A stretch of DNA of 64,000 nucleotides from NCBI RefSeq assembly GCF_000496755.2, contig NZ_AYKS02000084.1, forward strand, positions 120,377-184,376, read 5' to 3'. The notes beneath the pieces are model-generated. The model made no database searches. It was not told the DNA's origin and saw only the letters and a program-made list of their open reading frames with translations. How positions within the stretch are numbered: position 1 is the stretch's first letter; each line of letters starts with the position of its first letter. The position numbers and the translations under genes are program-made. The stretch is from Serratia sp. DD3 (GTDB taxonomy: Bacteria > Pseudomonadota > Gammaproteobacteria > Enterobacterales > Enterobacteriaceae). Positions 27,627 to 39,998 of the stretch are shown piece by piece.

Positions 27627-29324
27627 ATGGAACTTGAACACGAAAGCAAACGTCCCCTCTATATTCCCTATGCTGGCCCCATTCTGCTGGAATTTCCCCT
27701 GTTAAACAAAGGCAGTGCCTTTACTGAAGAGGAACGTAGTCAATTCAACCTGCACGGCCTGCTGCCGGAAGCGGTAGAGACCATTGAAGAACAGATGGAA
27801 CGCGCTTATCGTCAATATCAGGATTTCACCAACGACAACGATAAACACATCTATCTACGTAATATTCAAGACACTAACGAAACCCTATTTTATCGGTTAT
27901 TGGACAGCCACTTAAGCGAGATGATGCCCATCATCTATACCCCGACGGTAGGGGAAGCCTGCGAACATTTTTCCGATATCTACCGCCGAGCTCGTGGCTT
28001 ATTTATCTCTTATCCCAATCGTGAACATATCGATGATATGTTGCAAAACGCCACCAAGCAAAATGTCAAAGTGATCGTCGTTACCGACGGCGAACGTATT
28101 CTTGGCTTGGGTGATCAAGGTATCGGCGGTATGGGGATCCCGATCGGTAAGCTCTCGCTCTATACGGCTTGCGGAGGGATCAGCCCAGCTTATACCTTAC
28201 CGGTGGTGCTGGATGTGGGGACCAATAATCCACAACGTTTAAACGACCCGCTGTATATGGGGTGGCGTCATCCGCGTATTTCAGGTGACGAATATTATGC
28301 GTTTGTTGATGAGTTTATCCAGGCGGTTAAACGCCGTTGGCCGAATGTGTTGCTACAGTTTGAAGACTTTGCCCAGAGCAATGCCACACCACTGCTTAAC
28401 CGCTACCGCGATCAGCTATGCTGCTTTAACGACGATATCCAAGGCACAGCTGCCGTCACGCTGGGCAGTTTAATTGCCGCCAGTCGCGCTGCGGGTAGCC
28501 AATTACGCGACCAGACTGTCACCTTTCTCGGGGCTGGTTCCGCCGGTTGTGGCATTGCCGAGCAAATCATCGCCCAGATGAAATCCGAAGGGCTGAGCGA
28601 AGAAGAAGCCCGTGCCAGGGTCTTTATGGTGGACCGTTTTGGTCTGTTAACTGACAAGCTGCCAAACTTGCTCGATTTCCAAAGCAAGCTGGTACAAAAA
28701 AGCGAAAATCTGGCTGGGTGGCATACTGAGAGCGATGCTATCTCATTGCTGGAAGTGGTACGTAATGCTAAACCTACCGTTCTGATTGGTGTATCCGGTC
28801 AGCCAGGGCTGTTTACCGAAGAAATTATCCGTGAAATGCATCAGCATTGCCCACGCCCAATCGTGATGCCGTTGTCCAACCCGACCTCCCGCGTGGAAGC
28901 CCGGCCGGAAGATATTATCAACTGGACAGAGGGTGCGGCGCTGGTAGCCACCGGTAGCCCATTCCCGCCAGTTATCTATAAAGAGCAGCAATTCCCGATT
29001 GCCCAGTGCAATAACTCCTATATTTTCCCGGGGATCGGCCTTGGGGTGCTGGCATCAGGGGCAACACGGGTTACCGATGCCATGCTGATGGCAGCCAGCC
29101 GCGCATTGGCCAGTTGTTCACCACTGGCAACCGATGGCCACGGTGCCTTGCTGCCGAGTATCGAAAATATTCAACAGGTCTCCCGGTGTATTGCCATAGC
29201 AGTAGGTAAAGCGGCCCAGCTACAAGGCGTCGCGATGGTCACCTCGGAAAAGGCCCTCACCAATGCGATTGAACAGAACTATTGGCACCCACGCTACCGC
29301 AACTATAAGCGGACTTCGTTTTAA
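27627..29324 (+). CDS. maeA: NAD-dependent malic enzyme
   Basis: This 565-residue enzyme (E. coli MaeA/SfcA has 565) oxidatively decarboxylates malate to pyruvate. Visible are the catalytic [28 protein letters not shown], the metal ligands in [10 protein letters not shown] and [11 protein letters not shown], and the NAD-binding [18 protein letters not shown] 27627 is used; a TTG directly before it is in frame but less likely. It lies between the cdd region and sanA, a position it does not have in E. coli. Confidence 0.97.
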   Translation: MELEHESKRPLYIPYAGPILLEFPLLNKGSAFTEEERSQFNLHGLLPEAVETIEEQMERAYRQYQDFTNDNDKHIYLRNIQDTNETLFYRLLDSHLSEMMPIIYTPTVGEACEHFSDIYRRARGLFISYPNREHIDDMLQNATKQNVKVIVVTDGERILGLGDQGIGGMGIPIGKLSLYTACGGISPAYTLPVVLDVGTNNPQRLNDPLYMGWRHPRISGDEYYAFVDEFIQAVKRRWPNVLLQFEDFAQSNATPLLNRYRDQLCCFNDDIQGTAAVTLGSLIAASRAAGSQLRDQTVTFLGAGSAGCGIAEQIIAQMKSEGLSEEEARARVFMVDRFGLLTDKLPNLLDFQSKLVQKSENLAGWHTESDAISLLEVVRNAKPTVLIGVSGQPGLFTEEIIREMHQHCPRPIVMPLSNPTSRVEARPEDIINWTEGAALVATGSPFPPVIYKEQQFPIAQCNNSYIFPGIGLGVLASGATRVTDAMLMAASRALASCSPLATDGHGALLPSIENIQQVSRCIAIAVGKAAQLQGVAMVTSEKALTNAIEQNYWHPRYRNYKRTSF

Positions 29325-29495
29325 CTAGTCGCGGAGTCAATCCGCTGAATCTCTGGGCAGGCAATCGGTTCTGCCCGGAGAGATACCCAAGATTGCTGAA
29401 AAATAACGCATAACGCCCGCTGTCTGCTGCACATCGCTTGCGTCTACGGTACAGGTACAGTAGCCTTGAAATTATCCCGATAACCCCGCGCATAA

Positions 29496-30260
<765 letters not shown>

Positions 30261-30362
30261 GCAGTTGATCCTTTATGGCTAGACTCTAATTGTCGGTATT
30301 ATTAGCACGCATTGCGCCAGTTTTAATGGCAATGCTATTCCCCACCAAGGAGAGTGACTCTT

Positions 30363-30890
30363 ATGACTCCACATAGCCAACCGGTACTGATTGTGATCGA
30401 CTTACAAAATGATTACTTCCCACAGGGTAAATTCCCGCTGTGGAACACGGAAGTGGTATTGGAAAATATCAAAGCGGCCATCAATAAAGCCAATCAGGCA
30501 AATATTCCGGTGATTGTGGTACAACATATTGCTGATAGCAGTAAAGGGATTGCGCCATTCTTTAATGAAAACACCCCCGGTGCCGATAATCATGCTGAAA
30601 TTGTTGCTGCGGCCCCTAATGCCATTGTGGTCAAGAAAGCCTTTGCCGATAGCTTTTTCGCCACGACGTTGGAACAAGAGTTACAAAAGTTGGGCGCAAC
30701 AGATCTGTGGATTTGCGGCATGATGACGCAGAACTGTGTCACCCATACTGCCATTTCAAAATCAGCGGAAAAATATGCGGTTTCAATATTACCGGACTGC
30801 TGCACCACCGTCAGTGAAATACTGCATCTGATCGCCTTAAATGCCGTCTCCACCCGGGTTCCGCTGGTGAATTCAACAGCGCTGCTGTAA
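30363..30890 (+). CDS. Isochorismatase-family cysteine hydrolase
   Basis: This 175-residue protein has the Asp-Lys-Cys triad of the isochorismatase/nicotinamidase superfamily: D13 in VIDLQNDYF, a lysine in VVKKAFADSF (K91 or K92), and C125 in MTQNCVTHTA, with the cis-peptide-type GMMTQ. AAGGAG 10 bases before ATG 30363 decides the start; a GTG 9 bases earlier would overlap that site. The substrate is unknown. The gene stands alone with its own terminator. Confidence 0.87.
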   Translation: MTPHSQPVLIVIDLQNDYFPQGKFPLWNTEVVLENIKAAINKANQANIPVIVVQHIADSSKGIAPFFNENTPGADNHAEIVAAAPNAIVVKKAFADSFFATTLEQELQKLGATDLWICGMMTQNCVTHTAISKSAEKYAVSILPDCCTTVSEILHLIALNAVSTRVPLVNSTALL

Positions 30891-30897
30891 CGTCCTC

Positions 30898-30925
30898 CCC
30901 CGCTCTAAACATTGGGCGGGGCGTT
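30898..30925 (+). terminator. Rho-independent terminator after the cysteine hydrolase gene
   Basis: CCCCGCTC pairs with GGGCGGGG (one G-T wobble) across an 8-nt loop and is followed by CGTTTTG. It lies 8 bp after the stop codon. Confidence 0.65.
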
Positions 30926-30978
30926 TTGACGCGCCAAGCCAAAACATCCATGCCTTACCCCATCACATACCGACGCTT

Positions 30979-32163
30979 TTATTCCACTGTGGGCGCGCCG
31001 GGCATCCCCACGGCCAGAGAAGTCAACTTTCGCCATAGCCACTCAACTGGCCCTTGCTTGAAATAGCGTAACCAGAGTGCGGAAAACAACAGATTAACCA
31101 ACCAGACCAAGGGCACGATCGCCAGCAGTTGTAAGCGGTCGAATTGCTGATAAAACCCTAAACGGTAGAACAGTATGCTGCAGACCACGGTTTGCAGTAG
31201 GTAATTACTCAACGCCATGCGCCCAACCAGTGCTAACCCCGCGCTGATACGCAATTTTGATAACTTGGGCCAATAACCATAAATCAGTGCCAAATAGCCC
31301 ATCGCCTGCAAGGGTGAACCGAGCTCCCGGGGAACTTGCAGCAGAAAACCACTCCAACGGTAATCCCAATTTAACCGCCATTGCAACGCTACAGCGGGCA
31401 GTTGTAATAACAATGAGAGGGGAATCAGCCAAGCCGCTTGACGTAAATAGTAGGCTGGGGGATAAGCGTGACTCAGCCAACCACTGCGCATCAAAACGGC
31501 CCCCAGCAGCATCAGACCCGCTAGTTGCCAACCATATTGCACGCCAATCGCCAACAGGGTAGAAGAGAGCTGATCGAGGCGGTTGCGCCAAGCTTCCACG
31601 CCCCCTTGGAGTTTCCAGAATTTCTCATATTGCAATTCAGCAGTACTGGGCAACCAGAAACTACTCGGTTCACCGTGGGGCAGTAAACCCAACAGCAACA
31701 GTAGTGCCACACCAATCAGATACAGCACTACAGCAGTTTTCAGCAGGCTATAAGTATCTGCGGCATCTCGCACCATCCGCCAGCACACTAGGCCAATCAG
31801 CCCATAGGTCAGCAGAATATCGCCATCCCACATAAAGATGCTGTGCACCAAACCAAACAGCACCAACCAGGATAAGCGGGCACGGATCCACTGCTTACCC
31901 CGTGGCAGTAACAGTTGTAATCCGGCACCAAATAGCAGGGCGAACAAAGTCAGAAACTTGACCTGTACCAGCAGATCCAACACCGCCCAAGTCCAGGCAT
32001 CAGGCGTTGAGGGGGCACCAAGATAAGCGGGATTCAGGTAGGCGGCTTTCGGTAAACCAAAGGCCGAGATATTCATCAATAAAATACCGAGCACGGCAAT
32101 ACCGCGTGCGTAATCCAGCGTGGCAATACGGGGGCGCGGAGGGATGGGGTTAGTGGTGTTCAT
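30979..32163 (-). CDS. yeiB: DUF418 family membrane protein YeiB
   Basis: This 394-residue protein matches E. coli YeiB closely: LDYARGIAVLGILLMNISAF, LPKAAYLNPAYLG, FALLFGAGLQLLLPRG, ALSNYLLQTVVCSILFYRL. It has about ten membrane segments, with DUF418 at the C-terminus. The function is unknown. The start is ATG 32163; a GTG at 32187 would place the first codons inside the folE terminator. It lies 76 bp after folE, as in E. coli, but the terminator between them suggests partial uncoupling. Confidence 0.93.
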   Translation of the reverse strand: MNTTNPIPPRPRIATLDYARGIAVLGILLMNISAFGLPKAAYLNPAYLGAPSTPDAWTWAVLDLLVQVKFLTLFALLFGAGLQLLLPRGKQWIRARLSWLVLFGLVHSIFMWDGDILLTYGLIGLVCWRMVRDAADTYSLLKTAVVLYLIGVALLLLLGLLPHGEPSSFWLPSTAELQYEKFWKLQGGVEAWRNRLDQLSSTLLAIGVQYGWQLAGLMLLGAVLMRSGWLSHAYPPAYYLRQAAWLIPLSLLLQLPAVALQWRLNWDYRWSGFLLQVPRELGSPLQAMGYLALIYGYWPKLSKLRISAGLALVGRMALSNYLLQTVVCSILFYRLGFYQQFDRLQLLAIVPLVWLVNLLFSALWLRYFKQGPVEWLWRKLTSLAVGMPGAPTVE

Positions 32164-32192
32164 TGTATACCGCGGTGCCAGGTTCACTAAAA

Positions 32193-32210
32193 AGGCGCCT
32201 ACTGGCGCCT
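32193..32210 (-). terminator. Rho-independent terminator after folE
   Basis: On the minus strand AGGCGCC-AGTA-GGCGCCT is followed directly by TTTTAG, forming a 7-bp GC-rich stem with a 4-nt loop and a U-tract. It lies 30 bp after the folE stop and ahead of yeiB. Confidence 0.85.
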
Positions 32211-32239
32211 GACTTTATACCCTTATACTAGCATCATAA

Positions 32240-32899
32240 TTAATGATGGCGTACCGCACGCAGAAATTCCTGCCGGGTATTCTGGCTGGACTTGAACAAT
32301 CCGCCCAATGAGGTGGTGGTAGTGGCACTGGTGGCATCACGCACGCCTCTGGCTTTAACACAGTAATGCACGGCATCAATCGACACTGCCACATTGTTGG
32401 TACCCAACAAGGTTTGCAACGCCAGCAGGATCTGCTGAGTCATCCGCTCCTGCACCTGAGGGCGCTGTGCAAAGAACCGCACAATGCGGTTAATCTTCGA
32501 CAAGCCAATCACTGAATCTTTAGGGATATAAGCCACCGTGGCTTTACCATCAATAGTAACAAAATGGTGTTCACAGGTGCTGGTCAGCGTAATATCACGC
32601 ACCGTCACCATTTCATCCACTTTCATCTTGTTCTCGATCAGCGTAATTTTCGGGAAGTTGGCATAATCCAAACCGGAAAATATTTCATCAACATACATTT
32701 TCGCAATGCGCTTCGGGGTTTCAGCCAGGCTATCATCGGATAAATCAAGATTCAGCAACTGCATGATTTCCGTCATATGCTCTTGAATACGGCGCTTGCG
32801 TGTTTCACTGTCCAGCATTTCCCCGCGCAGTGGGGTTTCCAACCCATGCGACTCAAGTGCAGCATGAACCAGTGCAGCTTCTTTGCTTAATAATGTCAT
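32240..32899 (-). CDS. folE: GTP cyclohydrolase I
   Basis: This 219-residue enzyme (E. coli FolE has 222) makes 7,8-dihydroneopterin triphosphate from GTP for folate synthesis. The zinc ligands C109, H112 (STCEHHF) and C180 (VHYCVKARG) are present, as is the conserved [20 protein letters not shown] segment. It sits upstream of yeiB on the same strand. Confidence 0.98.
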   Translation of the reverse strand: MTLLSKEAALVHAALESHGLETPLRGEMLDSETRKRRIQEHMTEIMQLLNLDLSDDSLAETPKRIAKMYVDEIFSGLDYANFPKITLIENKMKVDEMVTVRDITLTSTCEHHFVTIDGKATVAYIPKDSVIGLSKINRIVRFFAQRPQVQERMTQQILLALQTLLGTNNVAVSIDAVHYCVKARGVRDATSATTTTSLGGLFKSSQNTRQEFLRAVRHH

Positions 32900-32932
32900 G
32901 GCGATATCTCTCCAGCAGACGGCTTGACCCTA

Positions 32933-32993
32933 CCTATACTCATTTCGATTCAAACTGTCAGCGTGTTAGTTCCATTTGAATTATTTGGGTATA
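32933..32993. repeat. Short palindromic repeat upstream of folE
   Basis: It starts CTATACTCATTTCGATTC and ends TTTGAATTATTTGGGTATAG, i.e. the two ends of the interspersed family around a short divergent centre. It lies 34 bp before the folE start and might affect its expression. Confidence 0.6.
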
Positions 32994-33111
32994 GAACGTG
33001 AGCCCGATCATATTTCGTTCCACTCTAAATGAGAATGCGTCTTTTATCCAGTGATTGTATTTCATCCTGGAATGAAATTTCTGCAATCAGTTCACAGTAG
33101 ATTGATATGAG

Positions 33112-33141
33112 CCCTTCTGATTGAATTGAATTCAATCAGGG
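33112..33141. terminator. Perfect inverted repeat overlapping the stop of the YbfB-like MFS gene
   Basis: CTGATTGAATT-G-AATTCAATCAG (33117-33139) is a perfect 11-bp inverted repeat with a 1-nt centre. The stop codon of the minus-strand MFS gene lies within one arm. It may act as terminator or mRNA 3' structure; no T-run is seen. Confidence 0.45.
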
Positions 33142-34293
33142 CAATGTTGACTTGCATGCCATGGCACGTGTTGGTGTATTAATCACTAACAGACCAGCAA
33201 TTACCAACCCGGCCACTGCCACATATAAGGCCGGCTCGAGGCTGTGGGTCAAGACCGTGGATAGTGCTGAAAGCATCGGGCCCACCAGTTGCCCAACCGC
33301 ATATCCCGTGGTTAGTAATCCAGCCATATAACGGGCATGATTAGGTGCCAATTCCCGGCCATGTTGAATCGCCAGTTGTACCACACTCATCATCCCTCCC
33401 CCCGTTAACAGCGCCCCCAGAACCAGGCCAGAGATCCCCGGTACGACCTCCGCACTCAACACTCCCAATGCCTGAACCCATAAAGTGATGGCCAAACGGG
33501 TTTGCGTGGTCAGTTGATGACGAGTCAGAATACCAATAATAATGCCCAACACCGCAGCAGCACCAAAAACGGGCCAAACAAACTGAGCAAACAGACTGCC
33601 AGGAAAACGAACCGTAGCCATTTGTGAGAGAAATGTCGCTGGCAAGATATAACCGAAACCCGCCAGACTATAGCTCCATACCAAGCGCTTCAGCGCAGGG
33701 GTCAATACCAGTGGAACTACAGGCTCATCAGGACGGTGCCACTCGCCCGCCCGTGGCAGATTAACGCTAATCATCCCCGCCAATACCAAAGCCAATCCGC
33801 CATAAACCAACCAGGCTTGTGAAGCACTCAGGGCCAAACTATGGATTGCTACTGCTAACATACCGCTGATAAAGATCCCGGTACCAGGACCAGCGAATAC
33901 CACAGCACTCAGCGCCGGATGACCATAATGAGCCAAGCGCTCGTTAGCCCAGGCAGCCACCAGTACCAGCGACCAGCCACTTGCCCAACCCACAGCAAAA
34001 CGCACCGCACCATGCCACCACACGCCATCTATCACGGCAGAAAACAAGGTCAGCCCTACCGCTCCCCCTATCCCTAACCACAAGCGGCGCTCCACATGAT
34101 GACTGGCACGCATGGCGTCATAAGCCCCGAACAGATACCCCAGATAGTTCAGGGCCGCCACCAACCCGGCACCCGTCAGGCTGAACTGATGCTCTGCAAT
34201 CATCAACGGCACCTGCGGCGTAAAAGCAAAGCGGCCAATACCCATTGCCACAATCAATGCAATAAAACCACTCAAAGCAATTCTTAACGCCAT
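33136..34293 (-). CDS. YbfB/YjiJ family MFS transporter
   Basis: This 385-residue protein has about 12 membrane segments and the YbfB/YjiJ signature: ALIVAMGIGRFAFTPQVPLM near the start and FAGPGTGIFISGMLAV in the middle. ATG 34293 with AGGGA 6 bases upstream is preferred; an ATG 72 bp earlier adds residues unlike the family. The substrate is unknown. It is divergent from frmA. Confidence 0.85.
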   Translation of the reverse strand: MALRIALSGFIALIVAMGIGRFAFTPQVPLMIAEHQFSLTGAGLVAALNYLGYLFGAYDAMRASHHVERRLWLGIGGAVGLTLFSAVIDGVWWHGAVRFAVGWASGWSLVLVAAWANERLAHYGHPALSAVVFAGPGTGIFISGMLAVAIHSLALSASQAWLVYGGLALVLAGMISVNLPRAGEWHRPDEPVVPLVLTPALKRLVWSYSLAGFGYILPATFLSQMATVRFPGSLFAQFVWPVFGAAAVLGIIIGILTRHQLTTQTRLAITLWVQALGVLSAEVVPGISGLVLGALLTGGGMMSVVQLAIQHGRELAPNHARYMAGLLTTGYAVGQLVGPMLSALSTVLTHSLEPALYVAVAGLVIAGLLVINTPTRAMACKSTLP

Positions 34294-34423
34294 GAATATC
34301 CCTAATCGGTTAAAAAAAGTTGCCGCCATCATGCCGCAGCGCAAATTACGCAAAAAATGAATCATGTTATAGCGTGAAATACCTCACTATACCCTGCATA
34401 CTTATCGCTTAAATCTGTTTTAG

Positions 34424-35637
<1,214 letters not shown>

Positions 35638-35649
35638 AGGAGGCTGAGG

Positions 35650-36492
35650 GTGAACACATCACTAGAACTTCTTGAAGAGCACCGACTGTTCGGTGGCTGG
35701 CAACGACGTTACCGTCATACAGCGCAGAGTCTGAATTGTCATATGAACTTCAGCCTTTATCTGCCGCCACAGTATGATAATAGCCCAGCGCCAGTGCTGT
35801 ACTGGCTTTCTGGGCTGACCTGCAATGATGAAAATTTTACGCTGAAGGCCGGTGCCCAACGTATTGCCGCCGAGTTAGGATTGGTCCTGGTGATGCCAGA
35901 CACCAGCCCACGTGGTGATGACGTACCCAATGATGAGAGCTATGATCTGGGCCAAGGCGCAGGGTTCTATCTCAATGCCACTCAAGCCCCGTGGGATCGG
36001 CATTTCCACATGTATGACTACATCAGTAACGAACTGCCGGCGTTGATTAAGCAGCATTTCAACGTCAGTGATCGGCAGTCGATTGCCGGTCATTCGATGG
36101 GGGGACATGGGGCGCTGATGATAGCCTTTCGCCATCCGCAACGTTTCCGTTCCGTGTCCGCTTTCGCCCCAATCGTCAATCCTTCTCAGGTGCCCTGGGG
36201 GCGCAAGGCCTTGGCGGCTTATCTGGGTGATGATGAAAGCCAGTGGTTGCAGTACGACAGTTGCCATCTGCTGGCCAATGGCGCAGAAAAGCTACCGGTG
36301 CTGATCGACCAAGGCGATGCCGACCCGTTTCTTGCCGAACAACTGCAACCCGCCACGCTAGTTAAACTGGCCCAGCAGCTTGACTGGCCATTAACGCTAC
36401 GCATGCAACCCGGGTATGATCACAGCTACTTCACCATCGCCACTTTTATCGAGGATCATCTGCGCTTTCATGCCGAGCACCTGATCAAATGA
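35650..36492 (+). CDS. fghA: S-formylglutathione hydrolase
   Basis: This 280-residue alpha/beta hydrolase (YeiG/FrmB/esterase D family) splits S-formylglutathione into formate and glutathione. The nucleophile S149 lies in GHSMGG; the acid and base are in DQGDADPFL and GYDHSYF. The GTG start is well supported: AGGAGG lies 6 bases upstream. In E. coli the corresponding yeiG lies next to folE, as it nearly does here. It forms an operon with frmA. Confidence 0.96.
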   Translation: MNTSLELLEEHRLFGGWQRRYRHTAQSLNCHMNFSLYLPPQYDNSPAPVLYWLSGLTCNDENFTLKAGAQRIAAELGLVLVMPDTSPRGDDVPNDESYDLGQGAGFYLNATQAPWDRHFHMYDYISNELPALIKQHFNVSDRQSIAGHSMGGHGALMIAFRHPQRFRSVSAFAPIVNPSQVPWGRKALAAYLGDDESQWLQYDSCHLLANGAEKLPVLIDQGDADPFLAEQLQPATLVKLAQQLDWPLTLRMQPGYDHSYFTIATFIEDHLRFHAEHLIK

Positions 36493-36499
36493 TGGCGTG

Positions 36500-36519
36500 T
36501 CCCCTCTGCAAAGAGGGGA
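36500..36519. terminator. Bidirectional hairpin between fghA and gsiD
   Basis: TCCCCTCT-GCAA-AGAGGGGA is a perfect 8-bp stem with a tetraloop between the convergent ends of fghA and gsiD. Confidence 0.7.
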
Positions 36520-36534
36520 AATACAGAAAATGGC

Positions 36535-37443
36535 TCACCCTTTCAATTTAGGATCCAACGCATCCCGCAAGCCATCACCCAACAAGTTGAACGCCAACAC
36601 GGTAAGGAAAATTGCCAAGCTTGGGAAAATCGCCACATGCGGCGCAATCACCATATCTGCCCGCGCCTCATTAAGCATGGCACCCCATTCCGGGGTCGGT
36701 GGCTGAGCCCCCAGCCCAAGAAACGACAGACTGGCCGCAGTGATAATCGACGTACCGATACGCATGGAAAAGTAAACCACAATTGACGAAATGGTACCGG
36801 GCAAAATATGCCGCAACATAATGGTCCAGTCAGAAGCACCAATACTGCGGGCAGATTCAATATAGGTCAGGTGCTTCAACACCAAGGTATTGCCACGCAC
36901 CAAGCGGGCAAACGCCGGGATACTAAAGATAGCCACCGCGACAATCACATTTGCCATGCCGCTCCCCATAATTGCCACCACACCAATGGCCAGCAAAATA
37001 CCCGGGAAAGCAAACAGCACATCGCTGATGCGCATCACGATACGATCCCACCAGCCTTCGTAATAACCCGCCAACAAGCCGAGCACGGTACCGATCACGC
37101 CCCCCAATAATACCGAGAAGATACCGGCAGTTAAGGAAATTCGTGCCCCCATCAGGATGCGGCTGAAAATATCCCGCCCCAATGAATCAACCCCTAACCA
37201 ATGGGCCAGCGAAGGGCCTTCGTTGAGTCGGTCATAATCGAAGTAGTTTTCTGCATCGTAAGGGGCCAGATAAGGTGCCAACAAGGCAGCAACAATCATT
37301 AACAGTACAAACACCCCCGCCGACATGGCCAGCGGTTGGCGCTGAAAACGACGCCAGAATTCGTGCCACGGTGTACGCACCCTATCAGGGTTGATAGCCG
37401 GCATGGCCTTAAGTGCAGCATTACGCCGCCAATACTTCATCAT
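36535..37443 (-). CDS. gsiD: Glutathione ABC transporter permease GsiD
   Basis: This 302-residue inner-membrane permease (E. coli GsiD has 303) has the BPD_transp_1 domain: [20 protein letters not shown] and the EAA loop [20 protein letters not shown]. With GsiC it forms the channel of the glutathione importer. It follows gsiC by 9 bp and is the last gene of the operon, which reads gsiA-gsiB-gsiC-gsiD as in E. coli. Confidence 0.95.
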   Translation of the reverse strand: MMKYWRRNAALKAMPAINPDRVRTPWHEFWRRFQRQPLAMSAGVFVLLMIVAALLAPYLAPYDAENYFDYDRLNEGPSLAHWLGVDSLGRDIFSRILMGARISLTAGIFSVLLGGVIGTVLGLLAGYYEGWWDRIVMRISDVLFAFPGILLAIGVVAIMGSGMANVIVAVAIFSIPAFARLVRGNTLVLKHLTYIESARSIGASDWTIMLRHILPGTISSIVVYFSMRIGTSIITAASLSFLGLGAQPPTPEWGAMLNEARADMVIAPHVAIFPSLAIFLTVLAFNLLGDGLRDALDPKLKG

Positions 37444-37452
37444 GCGGCCTGC

Positions 37453-38373
37453 CTATTGATAGCGAATTGAAGGGTTGATTGCCGCATACAGCATATCCAC
37501 CAACAGATTGATCAAAATAAACTCCAGCGAAAACAGTAATACCTCCGCCTGAATCACCGGATAATCACGCATTTCCACCGAGTCCACCAGTAAACGCCCT
37601 AGCCCCGGCCAGTTAAATACTTTTTCGACAACAATCGAGCCACCAAGCAGAAAACCAAACTGCAACCCCATCATGGTGACCACCGGGATCATGGCGTTAC
37701 GCAGCCCATGTTTGACGATCACCAACGACTCTCGCACCCCTTTGGCACGAGCGGTACGCATATAATCTTCCTGCATCACTTCCACAAACGAAGCACGGGT
37801 AAATCGGGCCATCACTGCCGCCACCGCCGCACCTAGCGTGATAGAGGGTAAAATATAATGCCGCCAGCTATCGGCCCCCACGGTAGGCAGCCAACCGAGA
37901 TTAACCGAAAACACCTGCATCAACAGCATGCCCAAAGCAAAAGCCGGAAAAGAGATGCCAGAAACGGCCAGTGTCATCCCTAAGCGATCTGGCCAACGGT
38001 TTCGCCATACCGCAGAAACGATACCAATCGCCATACCCAGAATAACCGCCCATATCATGCTGGTCAGCGTCAGCCAGAAGGTTGGCATAAAACGCGAAGC
38101 AATCTCTTCACTCACTGGGCGCTTGGAAACCATCGAGGTACCAAAATCCCCTCGCACTATATTGGCCAGGAAATGCACAAACTGCTGGGGCAATGGCTTA
38201 TCCAGCCCTAAATCCTGACGCACCAATTGGACTACGGTTTCATCGGCATCTTGCCCCGCCACCAAGCGTGCCGGATCCCCCGGCAGCAGATGCACAAACA
38301 AAAACACCAACACCGCTACGATCAACAGTGTTGGGATCAAGCCCAGCAGGCGTTTTATAAAATAATTAAGCAT
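37453..38373 (-). CDS. gsiC: Glutathione ABC transporter permease GsiC
   Basis: This 306-residue protein has the same length as E. coli GsiC. It has an N-terminal membrane helix ([20 protein letters not shown]), the DppB-type [12 protein letters not shown] segment and the EAA loop [20 protein letters not shown]. It pairs with GsiD. It is preceded by a stable hairpin that separates it from gsiB. Confidence 0.95.
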   Translation of the reverse strand: MLNYFIKRLLGLIPTLLIVAVLVFLFVHLLPGDPARLVAGQDADETVVQLVRQDLGLDKPLPQQFVHFLANIVRGDFGTSMVSKRPVSEEIASRFMPTFWLTLTSMIWAVILGMAIGIVSAVWRNRWPDRLGMTLAVSGISFPAFALGMLLMQVFSVNLGWLPTVGADSWRHYILPSITLGAAVAAVMARFTRASFVEVMQEDYMRTARAKGVRESLVIVKHGLRNAMIPVVTMMGLQFGFLLGGSIVVEKVFNWPGLGRLLVDSVEMRDYPVIQAEVLLFSLEFILINLLVDMLYAAINPSIRYQ

Positions 38374-38397
38374 TACGCATATCCAGATTCAGGCCAT

Positions 38398-38432
38398 CAC
38401 TCCCTCTGGGCTTTCCAGCCCAAGAGGGAGTG
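38398..38432 (-). terminator. Stable hairpin between gsiB and gsiC
   Basis: CACTCCCTCT-GGGCT and AGCCC-A-AGAGGGAGTG form a 15-bp stem with a 4-nt loop and one bulged A, 8 bp after the gsiB stop. There is no U-tract, so it is more likely a partial terminator or a 3' stabilising structure for the binding-protein mRNA. Confidence 0.65.
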
Positions 38433-38439
38433 CCCCGCT

Positions 38440-39975
38440 CTATTTCATATCTGCCTGATCAAAGTTAAATGAGGTATCTGGCATCACATAGAAACCGCTC
38501 AACTGCTTGTTATTGGCCGAGAGCAAACGTTCAGTGGCCAGGAATATCCATGGGGCATCTGCCCAGATATGGTCCTGCGCATCTTTATACAGCGCCTGTT
38601 TTTGCGTGCGATCGGTGGTGGCCAAGGCATCAGCCAAATCTTTATCTACCTGTGGGTTACTGTAGAAAGCGGTGTTGAACTGTTTGGGTGGTGCCGCTTG
38701 GGTAGAGAACAGTGGCGAAAGTGCCCAATCCGCCTCACCGGTGGAAGCCGACCAACCGGTATAGAACATCCGCACCCCAGTATCCTTCACTCCTACACTT
38801 TCCACCTGTGCTGCGCGTTGACCGGCATCCATCGCCGTAACGCTCACTTTCACCCCCACCTGCGCCAGTTGTTGCTGAGTAAACTGCAGCACTTTCTGCG
38901 CGGTACTGTGGTTATGGGAGGACCATAGGGTGGTGGTAAAGCCATCGGGATAACCGGCCTCTTTTAACAGTTCACGTGCTTTGGCTGGGTCGTATGGCCA
39001 GGGCTGATAGCGGGTAGCAAAATCGATGGCCGGTGGCACTGGCCCTTCTGCTGGCACCGCATAGCCTGAAAAAGCCACTTTAATCAGTGCATCTTTATTG
39101 ATGGCATAATTCAGCGCCTGACGTACTTTCGGGTTATCGAACGGTTTTTGCGTCACATTCAGGCTGATATAACGTTGCAGGATGGAGGGCGCGGCCACCA
39201 GATCCAACTTGTCGTTTTTCTCCAGCACCTTGGCCTGCTCATAAGGAATCGGGAAAGCAAAGGTGGCTTCACCGGTTTGCAGCATCGCCGCTCGGGTGTT
39301 GTTATCTACCACCGGACGCCAGGTGATGCTATCGAGCTTCGGCAAGCCAGCTTGCCAATAGCCATCAAACTTTTTCACTTTGACAAAGTCGGTCTGGTTC
39401 CAGGTTTCAAACTGGTATGGGCCGGTACCCACCGGGTGGAAACCGATCTCTTTACCATACTGCTGAAGGGCCGCAGGTGAAATCATCACTGCTGCCGGGT
39501 GTGCCAGGTTGTTGATAAAGGCAGAAAATGGCGTTTTCAATACGATGTTCACCGTGCTGGGATCCACCACTTCGGTTTTATCAATCATTTTGAACAGATT
39601 GTAGCGCTTGAGGTGATTATCAGGATTACTGGCGCGATCGAGATTCACTTTCACTGCGGCGGCATCAAAAGCACTGCCATCATGAAATTTCACCCCGGGA
39701 TGCAACTTGACGGTGTAGGTCAAACCATCGCTGCTCACCTGATAGCTGTCTGCCAGCACGTTCACCAGTTTCATGTCTTTATCAAAGCCAAACAGCCCCT
39801 GATAGAAGGATTTGGCTACTGCCTGCGACAAGGTATCATTAGCATCGTAGGGATCGAGAGTGGTGAAGTTGGACGCCACAGCAATGACCGCATCTTTGGC
39901 GGCCCAGGCTGGGCCCGCAGTCATCGCCAACAGTACCGTGGCTAGAAGATGACGCTGGAATTTTTGCTTATTCAT
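38440..39975 (-). CDS. gsiB: Periplasmic glutathione-binding protein GsiB
   Basis: This 511-residue solute-binding protein (E. coli GsiB has 512) has a Sec signal peptide (cleavage near AWA-AKD, residue 26) and is close to E. coli GsiB throughout: [63 protein letters not shown] 39975 with GAGGAAGAG upstream is preferred to one 21 bp earlier. It captures glutathione for GsiACD. Confidence 0.95.
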   Translation of the reverse strand: MNKQKFQRHLLATVLLAMTAGPAWAAKDAVIAVASNFTTLDPYDANDTLSQAVAKSFYQGLFGFDKDMKLVNVLADSYQVSSDGLTYTVKLHPGVKFHDGSAFDAAAVKVNLDRASNPDNHLKRYNLFKMIDKTEVVDPSTVNIVLKTPFSAFINNLAHPAAVMISPAALQQYGKEIGFHPVGTGPYQFETWNQTDFVKVKKFDGYWQAGLPKLDSITWRPVVDNNTRAAMLQTGEATFAFPIPYEQAKVLEKNDKLDLVAAPSILQRYISLNVTQKPFDNPKVRQALNYAINKDALIKVAFSGYAVPAEGPVPPAIDFATRYQPWPYDPAKARELLKEAGYPDGFTTTLWSSHNHSTAQKVLQFTQQQLAQVGVKVSVTAMDAGQRAAQVESVGVKDTGVRMFYTGWSASTGEADWALSPLFSTQAAPPKQFNTAFYSNPQVDKDLADALATTDRTQKQALYKDAQDHIWADAPWIFLATERLLSANNKQLSGFYVMPDTSFNFDQADMK

Positions 39976-39998
39976 AAGGCTCTTCCTCTTGAGCAAGG

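Noticed and set aside
39499..39945. 148-codon plus-strand frame opposite gsiB
   Set aside because: It is antisense to gsiB, with no family features.
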